Assembly: GCA_000310025.1 (NCBI GenBank)
Contig: FN648728.1
Span: 1-61,053 of the forward strand
Length of the DNA: 61,053 nt
Origin: Ectocarpus siliculosus
Lineage: Eukaryota; Sar; Phaeophyceae; Ectocarpales; Ectocarpaceae
Direction of reading: 5' to 3'
Shown: positions 21,277 through 32,199 of the stretch, piece by piece
Numbering within the stretch: position 1 is the first letter of the stretch
Layout of the letters: every line of letters begins with the position of its first letter
Position numbers and translations under genes: made by a program
Notes under the pieces: generated by a model
What the model saw: the letters and a program-made list of their open reading frames with translations, nothing else
The model's database searches: none
Told to the model about the DNA's origin: nothing

Positions 21277-23539
21277 TTCATTTTTCATTTTTCATTTTTT
21301 GCAGGGCGTATCGTGCGTTGTCCTGGAAGGCAACGGCTTATCCAATGCCTCACCAGCTGGTCCAGATTCAGATAGGAAATGTTGTTGTTGTCGTTGTCGT
21401 CGCTGTTGTTGTTGTTGCTGTTGTTGTTTTATTCACAGTCTAAACCGTTTCGGCAATCCTATCATTATGTGACAATGAGGCCGAAAACCACCGAGAGGGT
21501 AGTAAGACGGTGTTTGGCCCTTGGCGAAAATGGCAGCCTGTGCTCTTATTCAATCCACTGGTTATGTCGTGTCAACTTCATTACCTCGTTGAAGCCATCG
21601 CTACGTTGGACTCATGCCGCGTTGTGCTTGATGCAGTCCGTTTCGTGTTGCATACACGCTCGATGGCATTTGCTGGACTGGAAACCGAAATGTGTTTTTT
21701 TTTTGCTGGGACAGCCCAGGTGAGCCTTGCGTGCAGCTGCAAACGGCCCGATTGGAGGCAACGCCCAACCGGAAGAGCGGTTATCATTCTTGGGGCGTTT
21801 GGAGACTTGATGTCTACCATGGAGTAGAAGTTCTCTCCCCGCTTACTGCTAGCGTGTATAGCGAAAGTACAGGTCGTACATTGGCAATTATTTGTTTCAT
21901 TTACTTGCTACAGGAGTGGCACCCTTTATGCAAGCGGTGACCGTGTTTGCGTTGGATGGCCACTCCTGGGATCGATCGCATCCAGTTGAAGGAAGATGAA
22001 GAGGAGGAGGAGAAGGAGGAGGAGGAGGAGGAGGAGGAGGAGGAGGAGGACCAGGCGGAAGAGAGGGAGCAGGAGGGTGAGCAAGAGTAAGAGGAGGGGC
22101 ACCAAGAGGGGGTGAAGGCTAGGGGTTAACGTCAGAGGCACGCTATTTCCGAAATATAGTTGATTCCCGTCGCACCAAACTGGTAGGGGTGCAGAGGGCG
22201 TTAAGTTTGCTCAACTGTGGACCCATGATGATGTTTGCAGCATCGTCAGGTCGGCAAGCGTTGAAGGTGGCCACGCTTCTCGATGCAACCAAGGCCGACG
22301 GTGTGCACAGGGTTAATCCATTCCGTTCAATGTGCACAGGGTGAATCCATTCTGTTCAAGCCAACACACGACATGACAAAGCCTCCCTCCATTGCTTGGA
22401 TCACCTTACTTGGCAATTGCCGTTTCCGCGCCAATAAGCAGTGATGGTTTCCCGTCTTGTCGTAGTCAGATACTGATGATTGTTCTCGATTTTCATGTGC
22501 GTTGACCTCTGTGTATAATCCCAGCATTGCCTTTTGGAGATGGTGCTTGCGGAAATTATCCAGACCCATTCGTGCGTTTGGCGGATGACCCGATCCAGGC
22601 GAGGCCGGGCAAGCGCAAGCTCGGGCGTATGGCCAACGCACTCTGCCGGTACAGCGTCTGGACATCCAGGGCCGGCAATCCAACCACGTTGAAAGATAAC
22701 GCGAGATAAAGGTGTTCGAGTGTACCTACCGCACCAGACGCGGGGATCAACCTCGTGTAGATATGATGCTTCAGAGTTTCAGGATCTCTTTTGGCTATAC
22801 TTTCAAAGCGATAAGGGCCTTTTTCCCCAGGTCTTCTACCCGAGATCTGCAGCCCCGTTCGTGGGCGAGGTCTCCGCGCAGAGTTCAATTGAACTTTTTA
22901 TATTGACCATTCGTAACGACCTAGAGGGTGCACAGGGGGGCACGCCCATCTAGTGTCTAGACTACGGCGGGTCCAAATTAGATCAGAGGGAACGGATGGA
23001 TCTCTCTCAGGCGGCCATAAGCTGCCGACATCTCGGGACACGATGTGTAACACGCTCCATCGCATCTGCCAACACTGCGAATGGTCGCTGATAGCTCCCA
23101 CACACAAACGTTTTTCCTGCCGCTCTTTGTTGGTTACCCTCTGGTTGACAGATGTACATGGTGCTCGAACTCATGTGCGTGTTACACACGCCGTCAGGGA
23201 AGCCTTCGCTCTAGATAACGCCCTATTGTTTGTCTATCATTGGGGATGGGATGGTGATGACATCAACACTAGAGCACCCAAAGGCAACAGCCCGGGCAGT
23301 TGTTTTTCACACACGCACAAATATACTAGTAAGTTTCAAGGAGTGGCCCCCCGCCCCCCAGCCCTAACCAGACGGACGGATGGGTTTGAGTTTTTGGGAG
23401 GACGTGAAGTTAAGAAGAACTAAGACGATCGTACTCCATTAGACTCTATATTCTGAAGCTGTACTCCGAGCCTAAATATAGTTTTGTCGCAGACCGACGT
23501 TCCTATTCCGATTCCCCCACCCTAGCCCGACGGTGAATC
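21277..23539. other. No confident gene; microsatellites and coding-like fragments
   Basis: Holds (TTG)n-like repeats at 21381-21430, a (GGA)n tract at 21991-22051 and a 29-bp tandem duplication at 22302-22330/22331-22359. Several fragments have protein-like codon use. On the plus strand one is near 21497-21720, ending at a CAG/GTGAGC-like donor, and another is near 22740-22950 (DLFWLYFQSDKGLFPQV). On the minus strand there are frames at 22143-22337 and 22327-22560, broken by the 29-bp duplication. They do not join into a model I can defend, and no family is recognised. Confidence 0.35.
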
Positions 23540-25460
23540 TAAAGTCGATCTCCACCTGTGGCGCACGGCTCGCGACACGTCGACTATGCGTTGATGGGGC
23601 ATTCCAATCATGACCAGTCGCCAAGTTTGATGGACTTCCGCGTGGAGTACGTCGCGGACGTAACAAGTGCGCGCTGTTTGGTCTCGTCTTCACTGGTTTG
23701 CCGTTTTGCTGTCCTCATTGCTCTGTTTGGAAGACTCGGATCTTCGGTCAGCTTGTGTGGCTGCAAGTAACAGATCGATGTCGACCTACAGCAGTACGGC
23801 GCGCGTTTCCCGATATATCGAGTATGCACCTGGCCGCGCCAAGTTTTGTCGACTTCCGCGCGCAGTAGCGTAGGCCACAAGATTTCGGCCATACGCGACC
23901 ATGCGCGCTGTGAAGTCTCTCGTCTTAACGCCGACCGGTTTGCCATCTTCCTGTCTTCGTCGCTCTTATTTGTCTTCGGAAATTCGAATCTGTGGTTGAC
24001 GTCGACCAACAGACCGATATCGCCCTCCGGCGCTCTCCTCGCGATATCTTGAGGATGCGTCGGTAGGAATCATGATTCGTGGTCCCTCGCCAAGTTTCAT
24101 CACTCTCTGATTGCAGTGACATACGATGCAAAAGTGCTCGACGATGTGCGACGAGTTACCCTGTTTCTCTCCTCTTAACCTGTTCGCTTCGCCGCCTTCG
24201 TTTCTTGTCAACTCATTTCGGGGATAATTGGAATTTCAGTGTCCGCCCAGCATAGCATCATGCCCGTTCATTGCGTGGCGGTTGAATGCTTGAACATGTG
24301 TGTTGGCTAAGTGAGTTGTCAACGCGATCTATTACCTACAAGTCATGATACGACCTAAGCACGCACGGTGTGCCGATGGGCAAGCATTCTGCGTAGGCCA
24401 ACAGTGTATGACCATGTGCGTTCGTTCATGCTCGCTCTGCATGGCTTGTTCTTGTGTAGATCATGGGGGAAAATTGAACCTCAAGGGTCCTGTATCATCA
24501 GCAGAGACATTTCCGGTGTACATACGTAAACAAAGTACAGCACGGGCAATGCTGCAGAGATCAGATGAGATTCATTCGCATTCATTCCAGGTGTGGTCTA
24601 CGCAGAATGCGATATCACACCCCATACACAAACGAACACTTGTGTGGCAACTTTTGAACCAAATTGTCATCACGCGGGGTGTGATATCTTGTGGAACCCA
24701 TGTACGCTCACAATATTCCAAAATTCAAATTGTTACGGGCAGGTGTCTTTGTCCAAGGCGCCGCAATCGTGCACGTATACAGCAGTGCAGCAGCAGCCAG
24801 AGAAGCTCGCCAGCATCTCCAAAACGAGGGTCTCGCTCGCCGATGCATCTTCTCGCTGTGTACATTCATTGCTTCATTCCAAGTATCGATTGCTCGCGCG
24901 TGAAGGTGGTCTGGTTTGAGCCGGGGGCCTCCATTTAAAAGCCCTGTTGTTCCCTGCTTTTTTCGTCTCCTGTTTGTGTCCTCACGCGCGTTCTGTTTGT
25001 GTCTTCACGCGCCGCTGCTGATGCTACATACATGCGGCTGATGTATAAGTAACTCCATTCTCTAAACCCCTGCTGTGTACAGCCGTTGGGTTTCAGGCAA
25101 GAGGAAATGAAAATGTGTGTGGGCTGAGTGAGTTACAAGCGCGACCTACAGCAGTAGTGTCAAATAGACATACGGTGCCCCGATGTGCAAAACTGCCTAC
25201 GACAGGATTGCGCGGCCATGTGCGATCATGCGCGCTGGTTCTCTCGTCTGCACCGGCTCGCCGTCCTCCTTTTGTCTCCTCCAAGATTTGTTTTTGCTCG
25301 GGCGTAGTTCGGACCACATGTATATTTGAAACTTGGGGTCCACTGGCAGCAACCGCACCAGCCGATGTGACCGATTCGAGAACATCCATCGACGTCTGCA
25401 TTTCAACACTCACGCGCACTACGCGTAAATGCATGCAGCACGGGCATTCCATTCAGAGCT
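23540..25460 (+). repeat. Degenerate tandem repeat
   Basis: Related blocks occur near 23640-23760, 23785-24000, 24310-24450 and 25115-25290. Shared landmarks are GCGACCTACAGCAGTA or similar, GACCATG(T/C)GCG..C, TCTCTCGTCTT/TGC and a CCGGTTTGCC/CCGGCTCGCC pair. Identity is low and spacing irregular. Open frames across it are repeat-derived. Confidence 0.4.
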
Positions 25461-25754
25461 CCTGCGTTGGGTTTCACCAGCTGTCCATGCGGAAAAAATA
25501 CAGCGAACTACTTCTAGACTTACTGAATAAAAATAGTTTCAGTAAGGCAACACCGACGATACTCGTCGCGTTGATATATCCAAATACTGTATGTGGCACC
25601 AGGTGGCAATCAAAAATGTAATGTGTACGTGTAAACATAAAAGAAAGAGCCGGATTACGTTTACCTTATGTGACTGCTTGCGGAAGACCGGACTGTCGCT
25701 CACTGACCTTTTTTTGGACTATTTTCAGAAGTATTTGTCCACAGTTGTATTGTT

Positions 25755-26262
25755 GTGTTCTTTCGAATTGCTCCATTATTTATTTGGTTTCTAGGCTACG
25801 TGTTCGGGAGAGAGACGCACGGAACGCTCATCGTCTCTTCGGCGACGTTGGCTGCGAAGGACGGCGTTAACTCTTACAAATCCATCTCTCTGCCCACAAA
25901 TACTAGCCGGGGGACTACGACTGCAAGCGCAGGGGTCCCGAAAACCGAAAAAAAATCCTCCAATGGTACACACCACTCTACAACACCCGACGTTATCTCC
26001 CGAACTTATTCCCCCACCTTCGAAAGAAAAGGGATGGGAGGGTGGGATTCCCTAAACTGCCGCCGCTACGTTGGGCGGCTGCTGCTGTCTTTCGGTTTCT
26101 TCACGCGCTCTGTAGCTCCCACACGTTACCCGACTTCCTACAACCGCTGCGTGTTCTCGAGCACGAAATGACAGCAACAGCTATAGACAGTTTCAAAACA
26201 CCGTGACCCCGGGTTTCCGACAAACAATGAAACCAGATTCTAAGTCAACCGTTACAAAAAAA
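25755..26262 (+). repeat. Dispersed repeat, uninterrupted copy
   Basis: Partner of the interrupted copy at 5094-6890; see that entry. It runs from about TTCTTTCGAATTGC to about CCAGATTCTAAGTC. No gene or clear terminal structure was seen. Confidence 0.6.
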
Positions 26263-26859
26263 AGGGCAGGTTTGTTTAAGGCGTAGACAAAGGCGTAGAC
26301 GAAACAAACCGAGGTATATTGCAACAGCTCGATTTGCCATACTTTTTATACTGGGGTACGTATTGCGTACTGCGGGGCTCCCTCGGTCGAGAGGAGGAGT
26401 CGCATGTGTTACCATTCTGTTCAAGCCTTGTGTCCACAGAGTCTTAGCGTGGCAGAGAGAGAGTATTGCAGAGACCACTAGCGAGGTGGTCACATAGAAG
26501 GCTTCAAGTGGTGTGCCAGCCTCAGGAGCTGACAGGAAGTCGAGTATTTTCTTGCCTACTCTTCCAGTTGAGAAATCGGGCTACACCAGCTACAGCAGCC
26601 GTTATTGAGACTCCGGGGCCCCGAGCTGACGAGAGCGGAGAGGAGAGCAACGACGCCAAGTGCCGGCAGGCGTGTCATCTAGGGCACAACGCTGAGCGGT
26701 AAGTGTGGTGACGTTATGACGATGTGGGAGAAAGATGATGTGGGAAGAGAGCAAACCCCACAATGTGTGTTGGTGTGTCAAGGAGAGACACAACCCCAAC
26801 GGAGTGTTCTGCACGTTTGCATGGGGAGAGAGGCCCCACTGCTACTGACAGTAGCGTAC
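26263..26859. other. No recognisable gene
   Basis: I see no motif, RNA gene or repeat structure with support in this stretch. Confidence 0.5.
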
Positions 26860-27130
26860 ACAGTCACCAATGTTGCACGTGATTCCATGACAAAACACAT
26901 CAACCGGGTTCGGTGGCCGGGGTTGATGGGCCTGATTCGACAGCAATGGCTGTCTTGGTTGTTGCCACCGGACGAAATTTACGCAGTCATCTGGATCATT
27001 TTCGCGTACTGATGTACAATCTGAAAATACAGCAGTTGTTCCGCATCGATGCGGGCGAGAGAAGAATAACCCACTGATGGGTTCTGTGGCGTATACATTC
27101 ACCATGTCCAACGTGATTTCAATAACTGCT
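26860..27130 (-). repeat. Decayed satellite units
   Basis: Blocks such as AACACATCAACCGGGTTCGG ... TGGCCGGGG ... CGACAGCAATG ... GTTGTTGCCACCGGACGA follow the order of the reverse complement of the ~122-bp satellite. Strongly diverged. Confidence 0.45.
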
Positions 27131-27237
27131 CCGCATTTAACGAGTGTGTGGTGGCCACAGCCAAGCAAGACAAGTCTTAATACCCAAAAAACTTTTTTTG
27201 TTTGGTGTCGATACGCGATGGAAGTACGTACACGAAT

Positions 27238-27395
27238 GCTGGATCAAATGGTGTGCTGTACACGAGTGTATCACATGGACTATGCAATCTGGCCTCAGAT
27301 CTACGCTGGAGTTGTTTTGGATCACATGGTGTGCTGTACACGAGTGTGTATCACATGGGATGGTCTGGCTTCAGATTTACGCTGCAGTCGTTAAA
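27238..27395 (+). repeat. ~78-bp tandem dimer
   Basis: Two adjacent copies share GGTGTGCTGTACACGAGTGT, a CTGGC(C/T)TCAGAT(C/T)TACGCTG block and a following GTTGTT/GTCGTT. TGTACACG is near-palindromic. Confidence 0.8.
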
Positions 27396-27639
27396 AGCCA
27401 GATATTTTGCAATTGTCAGTGCAGTACGTATTTTGTGGACGACGATACTTACTTACAATATACACAATTGTTGGAGACTTGCCGTGGAATCGAGGCCCGA
27501 TTCGACGGAATACGTGAAAGGTTTCCCAGAGTACACACACCTGTACTAAACAAATTGCTGGACAGCATCAAGCATACCTGATGCCAGCACGTCGTTGATT
27601 TAATGGCGATCAGTCGATCGTGGTATGATGATGAGTATG

Positions 27640-27840
27640 CATACAACAAGTATAAAAAGCTGGAACCACATACATGAATTGTGTGTGGCGGCCGTGGTTG
27701 TAGGCTTATTTTCGCAACAACACTACTTACCAGAGTTGTTACCGTGGGGCGATTCCCGCATAAATACAGAGAGAGAGAATGCCGGAACCACACACATAAA
27801 TAGTGTGTGGCGGCCGTGGCGGAACTTGCAGCGACTGCTT
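27640..27840 (-). repeat. Two older satellite units
   Basis: Clearer relatives of the 55-59 kb satellite in inverse orientation: GGAACCACATACATGAATTG, GTGTGGCGGCCGTGG, TTTTCGCAACAACACTACTT and GTTGTTACCGTGGGGCGATT appear in the satellite's order. The next unit (GGAACCACACACATAAATAG) starts about 122 bp later. Confidence 0.75.
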
Positions 27841-27880
27841 TCGTATGTAGTTCATTCGCGTTCAGCTGGGGGGGGGTTCG

Positions 27881-28606
27881 GCGTAATTAGACCATGTTTC
27901 TTGGAGGGGTTGCAACAACGTGTGACGCTATCTCGCGATGAAGGGATAGTGTGAGGTGCAGGATTGTGGATGCCTGGGATCACTGGTTGGTCTCTGCTAT
28001 CGGGACGGCGTGTTGTGCGTGTGTTCTGGTAACAGGTCAGGTGCTTGTGTTCGCGAATTCCTAAAGGCGTTGTGTTGACATGGAACGGCGGGGGACTGCT
28101 CGCATATTGTTATCTGTTCAGGTGTATTATATCCTTGAATAACGATTGCAACACGGATGCTGCTTGGCAGGTGCACGCTCTATCGTTTATGGTTCTCGGA
28201 ATCTATTCTGGAGGAAGGACTGACATGTCGAATTATCGTGTTGGTTAGGGCGTAATTATGTTTCTTGGGGGAGTTGCAACAGCGTGTGACGCTATCTCGG
28301 GATGAAGGGATAGTGTGAGGCGCAGGAATTTAGCTGGCTGGGATCATTGGTCTCTGCTATCGTGACGGCGTGTTGTGCGTGTGTTCTGGGAACATACAGG
28401 TTCTTGTGTTCTCAAATTCCTAAAGGCGTTGTCGTGAGATGGAAACAAACGTGGGGGGGCTGCTCCCATATGTATGTTTGTAGTTGTATTTTATCCTTGA
28501 ATATCGATAGCAACACGGATGCTGCTCGGCAGGTGCACGTTTTATCGTTTCTTAGAGAAAGGACTGACAAGCCAAAGTATCATGTTGGTTGGGCCTCTTG
28601 TGCTTT
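27881..28606 (+). repeat. ~364-bp tandem dimer
   Basis: Two adjacent units starting near GCGTAATTA(GACC)ATGTTTCTTGG are about 364 bp apart and remain similar through GATGAAGGGATAGTGTGAGG, GGCGTGTTGTGCGTGTGTTC, TCCTAAAGGCGTTGT and CAACACGGATGCTGCT to a shared end GTTGGTT(A/G)GG. Indels break the reading frames, so it is not called coding. Confidence 0.85.
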
Positions 28607-29357
28607 CTGAATGGATATTCTGACGGGCTCATCAGTTGGGATTTGTTGGCTACACAATTTGGGCCTCTGCAGCATCAGGTTGTTGGCTTTGAGCGGTCTA
28701 CACTGTACACGATCGTCCCCACGCTATCGGCTTCAAAGGACAGCAGTTGTCAGCGAGCAATCACAATTTGGCGGTTCACCCATAGGCCAGAGCAATGATT
28801 GATATTTCACACCGGCCCGGTTTACTTGGAAAGAATCGCATGGTCGAGACGGCGGTCGCTGTCTACTGATCCTGTGCTGCCGTTACTGGCGTCACCGCCA
28901 AGGAGAGGGAAACCGGGTGGCGCGACAAACTCGGCTAGTACCAACATGGCAAGTTCCTACATGAGACACGTGGTTCTTGGTTTTCCGTCGAGCGTTGGTA
29001 TTTGTCATTCACGAGCGTCGAGGCCTGATGCTACATTCTCCGCGCTGTTTCGCTGAAAATTGGTTCGAGGATGTGGGTGTGGACGATGTTGATGTTGATG
29101 ATGATTGTCGTCGTGGTTTTCCAACTACAACGCATTCATTCCTCGCGCACACAGTTAAGGCACATTTATGGCGCAATTCATCGTTGCATGTTTACACAAC
29201 TCGCTACACAGAGTTGACGTGCACTATGGAATACATACGTCCACCCTTGGCCTACCTCGGCCAACACGTTGCGGAGACCCCGCGCTCGAGCGGTGTAGCC
29301 GCTTCACTCCCTCGGCAGCAAGAACGGCTGCAGTATTACTGTAGTTCGGCCCTAGCC
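28607..29357. other. No recognisable gene
   Basis: Open frames here lack motifs. A short GATGTTGATG-type run lies near 29078-29105. Confidence 0.5.
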
Positions 29358-29477
29358 TTAAAGTACCGCCAACAAAAGTGAACCTGCTGCAAAGCCCATT
29401 ACCACATTGTTGAAAGCAAGCCAACGAATATCGTCGGCGTTGCTGTAGTCCCAACCTGGCTTACTTTTTGTGCTCAT
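29358..29477 (-). CDS. Possible small single-pass membrane protein, 39 aa
   Basis: The frame MSTKSKPGWDYSNADD... starts at the ATG at 29477 and ends at TAA. A polar, partly basic N-terminus is followed by a hydrophobic helix at about residues 20-39 (landmarks RWLAFNN and MGFAAGSLLLAVL). This layout resembles tail-anchored small subunits of organellar membrane complexes, but I do not recognise a family. It may also be the first exon of a longer gene, since a weak GT donor lies inside the helix codons. The frame extends upstream without another ATG in good context. Codon use is plausible. Length alone gives no statistical support. Confidence 0.35.
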   Translation of the reverse strand: MSTKSKPGWDYSNADDIRWLAFNNVVMGFAAGSLLLAVL

Positions 29478-30764
29478 TGTATCGGGCTTGACAACGGAAG
29501 CGGGGACAGACTCCTTATGTGCGCATGACGTGAAGACACGACAGGTAGGCGTACCGTGCTTAAGGTAGTGGATAATCAATCGTGAAAAAAGCAACACTAC
29601 ACTTCTAAACCCTCGGTACCGAGCCAAAGGAGGACGGCCTACTTTTACATAATAATAGTAGGACGCCAGAAAAGACTTTTTTTACGATCTGATGCCCGAT
29701 TGTGCCTGTTGTGCGCCGGCCTCGCGGTTGATGCTCGATCGCGTGTGGAATCTACTGTTTTTGTTATTGTGCAACGAGTACATCATCTTTGGTGGATACA
29801 AGATGGCGACGGCCACCGCATCGTTTTGGCTCTGTTGACTAGAATTTAGAATGGTGTAAAGTTTTATCTTGGTTTCAAAGGAGGCGTGTGGATGTAGACG
29901 AGTGAAATGTATGATTTGAGCAGCCTCTGCTGCCGACCTGTGCGAGAATCAGCGATTTCTGTTTTTCGCGGTGCCTTCCTACTGGTCTGGTGTGAGTGTC
30001 TGTTGTGCGATTTCTGGTGCTCTTGCGTTTGTTTTCAAAATTTGTCAAAATCAATATTCGTCTTCTGCATCCCCTTAAAAGAACGGCCCGGGCGTGCGCG
30101 TGGCACAACGCACAACAACCAGACAACCAGACGATGAATGAAAACCACCTCCTTCCTGTTTTTTTATAGTGTCCGGGCGGTAGTTATTCCAACGGGTCGT
30201 GCAATAAGTAACGTCAACACTACATACTTTTAGCAAGTGAAAGAAGACTTGGGTAGTTCAATTGTAGCATTTACATATGTTGGGGCATGATGTGATGGAC
30301 TTGCGAATGTTTCGCTCTGTGACCAGGGCTGGGTTTAGTTCCGGTTGACATATCCCCAAATAAGGGCGTGGACAGTGTGTGAGGTGGAGACTAGTTAAGG
30401 GTCTTGGGGAGTATGTTTTTTTTTTTTCGATTAGTTAGTGGGTTTAAATTAGGATTTGTAGTTATTTGAGAGAGGGGGGGGAGAGAGCGTGGGGACGCAT
30501 GCTTCCTGCTCAGCGTTCGACTTCCTTGCTATTCCCTGCCCAAGAAGGCCTACGAAACACACTTTGACCGCAGCCATCTTCGAGACGCGCGCACACACGA
30601 CTATGTATATCGTATATCTACGGTCGATAGGCCACCGCCGGCCGATTCCACGTCAATTCTTCAACCGCGTTGTCTTGGTAAGGAGGGTTTTTTTCTTGGC
30701 GTACGTAGCCCTGAAAAAGGTCGGATGCCAAGTGTGGAGGCTAGTGTCCGACTACGGTGACTAG
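29478..30764. other. No recognisable gene
   Basis: Contains a T-run near 30417-30427 and a G-run near 30474-30481. No supported coding or RNA feature. Confidence 0.5.
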
Positions 30765-31164
30765 CATTTGCTGCAGCATTGGCCAGACAACCGGACGGGC
30801 AACTGGCGAAGCGATTGGTGTTCGGAGATAGATATCGTGGGGAGGAAGGACCCAAAGAGCGGGCGCCCGGAAAAGAATTGGGTGTTATGCTTCAAGGACG
30901 ACTTCGTAGAATTCGCTGCCAACGCCAAATCCACGGATGGTTGACGACCTGAGGGCGTTCGGGTTGCCGGGTGGCTGCTGGCCTACCGCAGCGGAGGTGG
31001 AGGAAGGGGTGCCGTGGTTCAAAGAGGTAATAGAGGGAGCGGAGAAGTTCATACAAGGAGAAAGAGAAGCTAAGCGTACTACGCGCGGAGGAACGAAACA
31101 AGAAAAACACCGGACGGAAGACCAAAAGGACAGCAGAGCAGGGGGGGGAAACGCCGAAAGGTAG
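30765..31164 (+). pseudogene. Coding-like fragments in two frames, unknown family
   Basis: Frame one (30765-30944) reads WRSDWCSEIDIVGRKDPKSG-like residues then WVLCFKDDFVEFAANAK, with well-behaved codons, and ends in TGA. A second frame starts at an ATG at 30937 (MVDDLRAFGLPGG) and runs to 31164, becoming Lys/Arg/Glu-rich. The 8-base overlap and frame change suggest a single frameshifted, decayed gene, perhaps transposon-derived. Alternatively one is chance. No domain is recognised. Confidence 0.25.
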
Positions 31165-32199
31165 GAGACACGATTGCAGCCGGAGAGAGCAGGATTGAGA
31201 TGGCTGAACGGATAGAGAGATAGATGTGTTCCGGACTGATGATGATGGAGGCGATGATGGCAGGAATACCAGCCGATCGTACAATAATATTTTTTCGGTA
31301 TTTTTTTCCCGTCGTATCGCTAACCCCCCCCGCCCCCCGCAGTGCCCCCGTAGTGACGCAAAGAGCAGCATAGAACACAGAATTCCCAGTTACCATTTCC
31401 GTGTCGGTGTGTTCTAAAACAATACGGTATGCAACAACAGCAGTATAGTAGGATGTACAAGGGGGCTCCAACCTCCCCCCTTGGGAGGGTGGGCTGCGCT
31501 AAAGCCCGCAAGTAAGCTTGAGGAAAGTGTGGCAGTAGAAGATGCAAAGTGGGTAAAGAGGCGAATGTAGACGGGTGCTGGTATGTACGGTCCCAAAGAG
31601 AAGGAAGATCGTCTTTATGTCGCTGGACGGAAGTTGTTGTCGTTGTGGCGTTGCGGTCTCCGCTCGAAACGAAAGAACCGCACGAATCCGTTGGACTCTT
31701 GCTTCCAGAACAAACAACAGGGAAAGACGTATGTATCGATCGAACCTACTGCAGGACGTAACAAACCTCGTCTATATCGAAAGCGCTGCATACCTTTGGT
31801 ACATCGTTGCAACGTCCCTCCTTTCCCATGGGCCGTCCCATGGGGCGTGTAGGTCGTCCCATGCGTCCCATGGGACATTCCAATTACGCCCCATGGGTGT
31901 CCCGTGGACTTCCCATAGGGCGTGTGGGTCGTCACATGCGCCACATGCGTCCCGTAGGCGTATCGATCTAGGCTATTCAAAGGCTGCCCACTGTCGCGGG
32001 TAGGAAGCTGCTATTTTTTGGGTCGCTAGGCAGAATACTGATATACGGGGTCTCCGGGTACGTGGATGATGTTGTGGGTATTGTGGCATGACGATCGCGG
32101 CCCCTCGTTCAGCCTCTGACAAAGGTGCTACACACCAGAATACGATAGGTCGGACCAGGTTAGGTAGCGGCGTGTTGGCATCCTGAGCTGTGTGAGTCG
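31165..32199. repeat. CCATGG-rich tract (31820-31960) in otherwise empty stretch
   Basis: Between 31820 and 31960 CCATGG occurs four times, mostly as CCCATGGG palindromes, together with near-copies such as GGTCGTCCCATGCG and GGTCGTCACATGCG. The same hexamer is clustered at 51715-52610. The rest of the stretch shows no gene. Confidence 0.6.
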
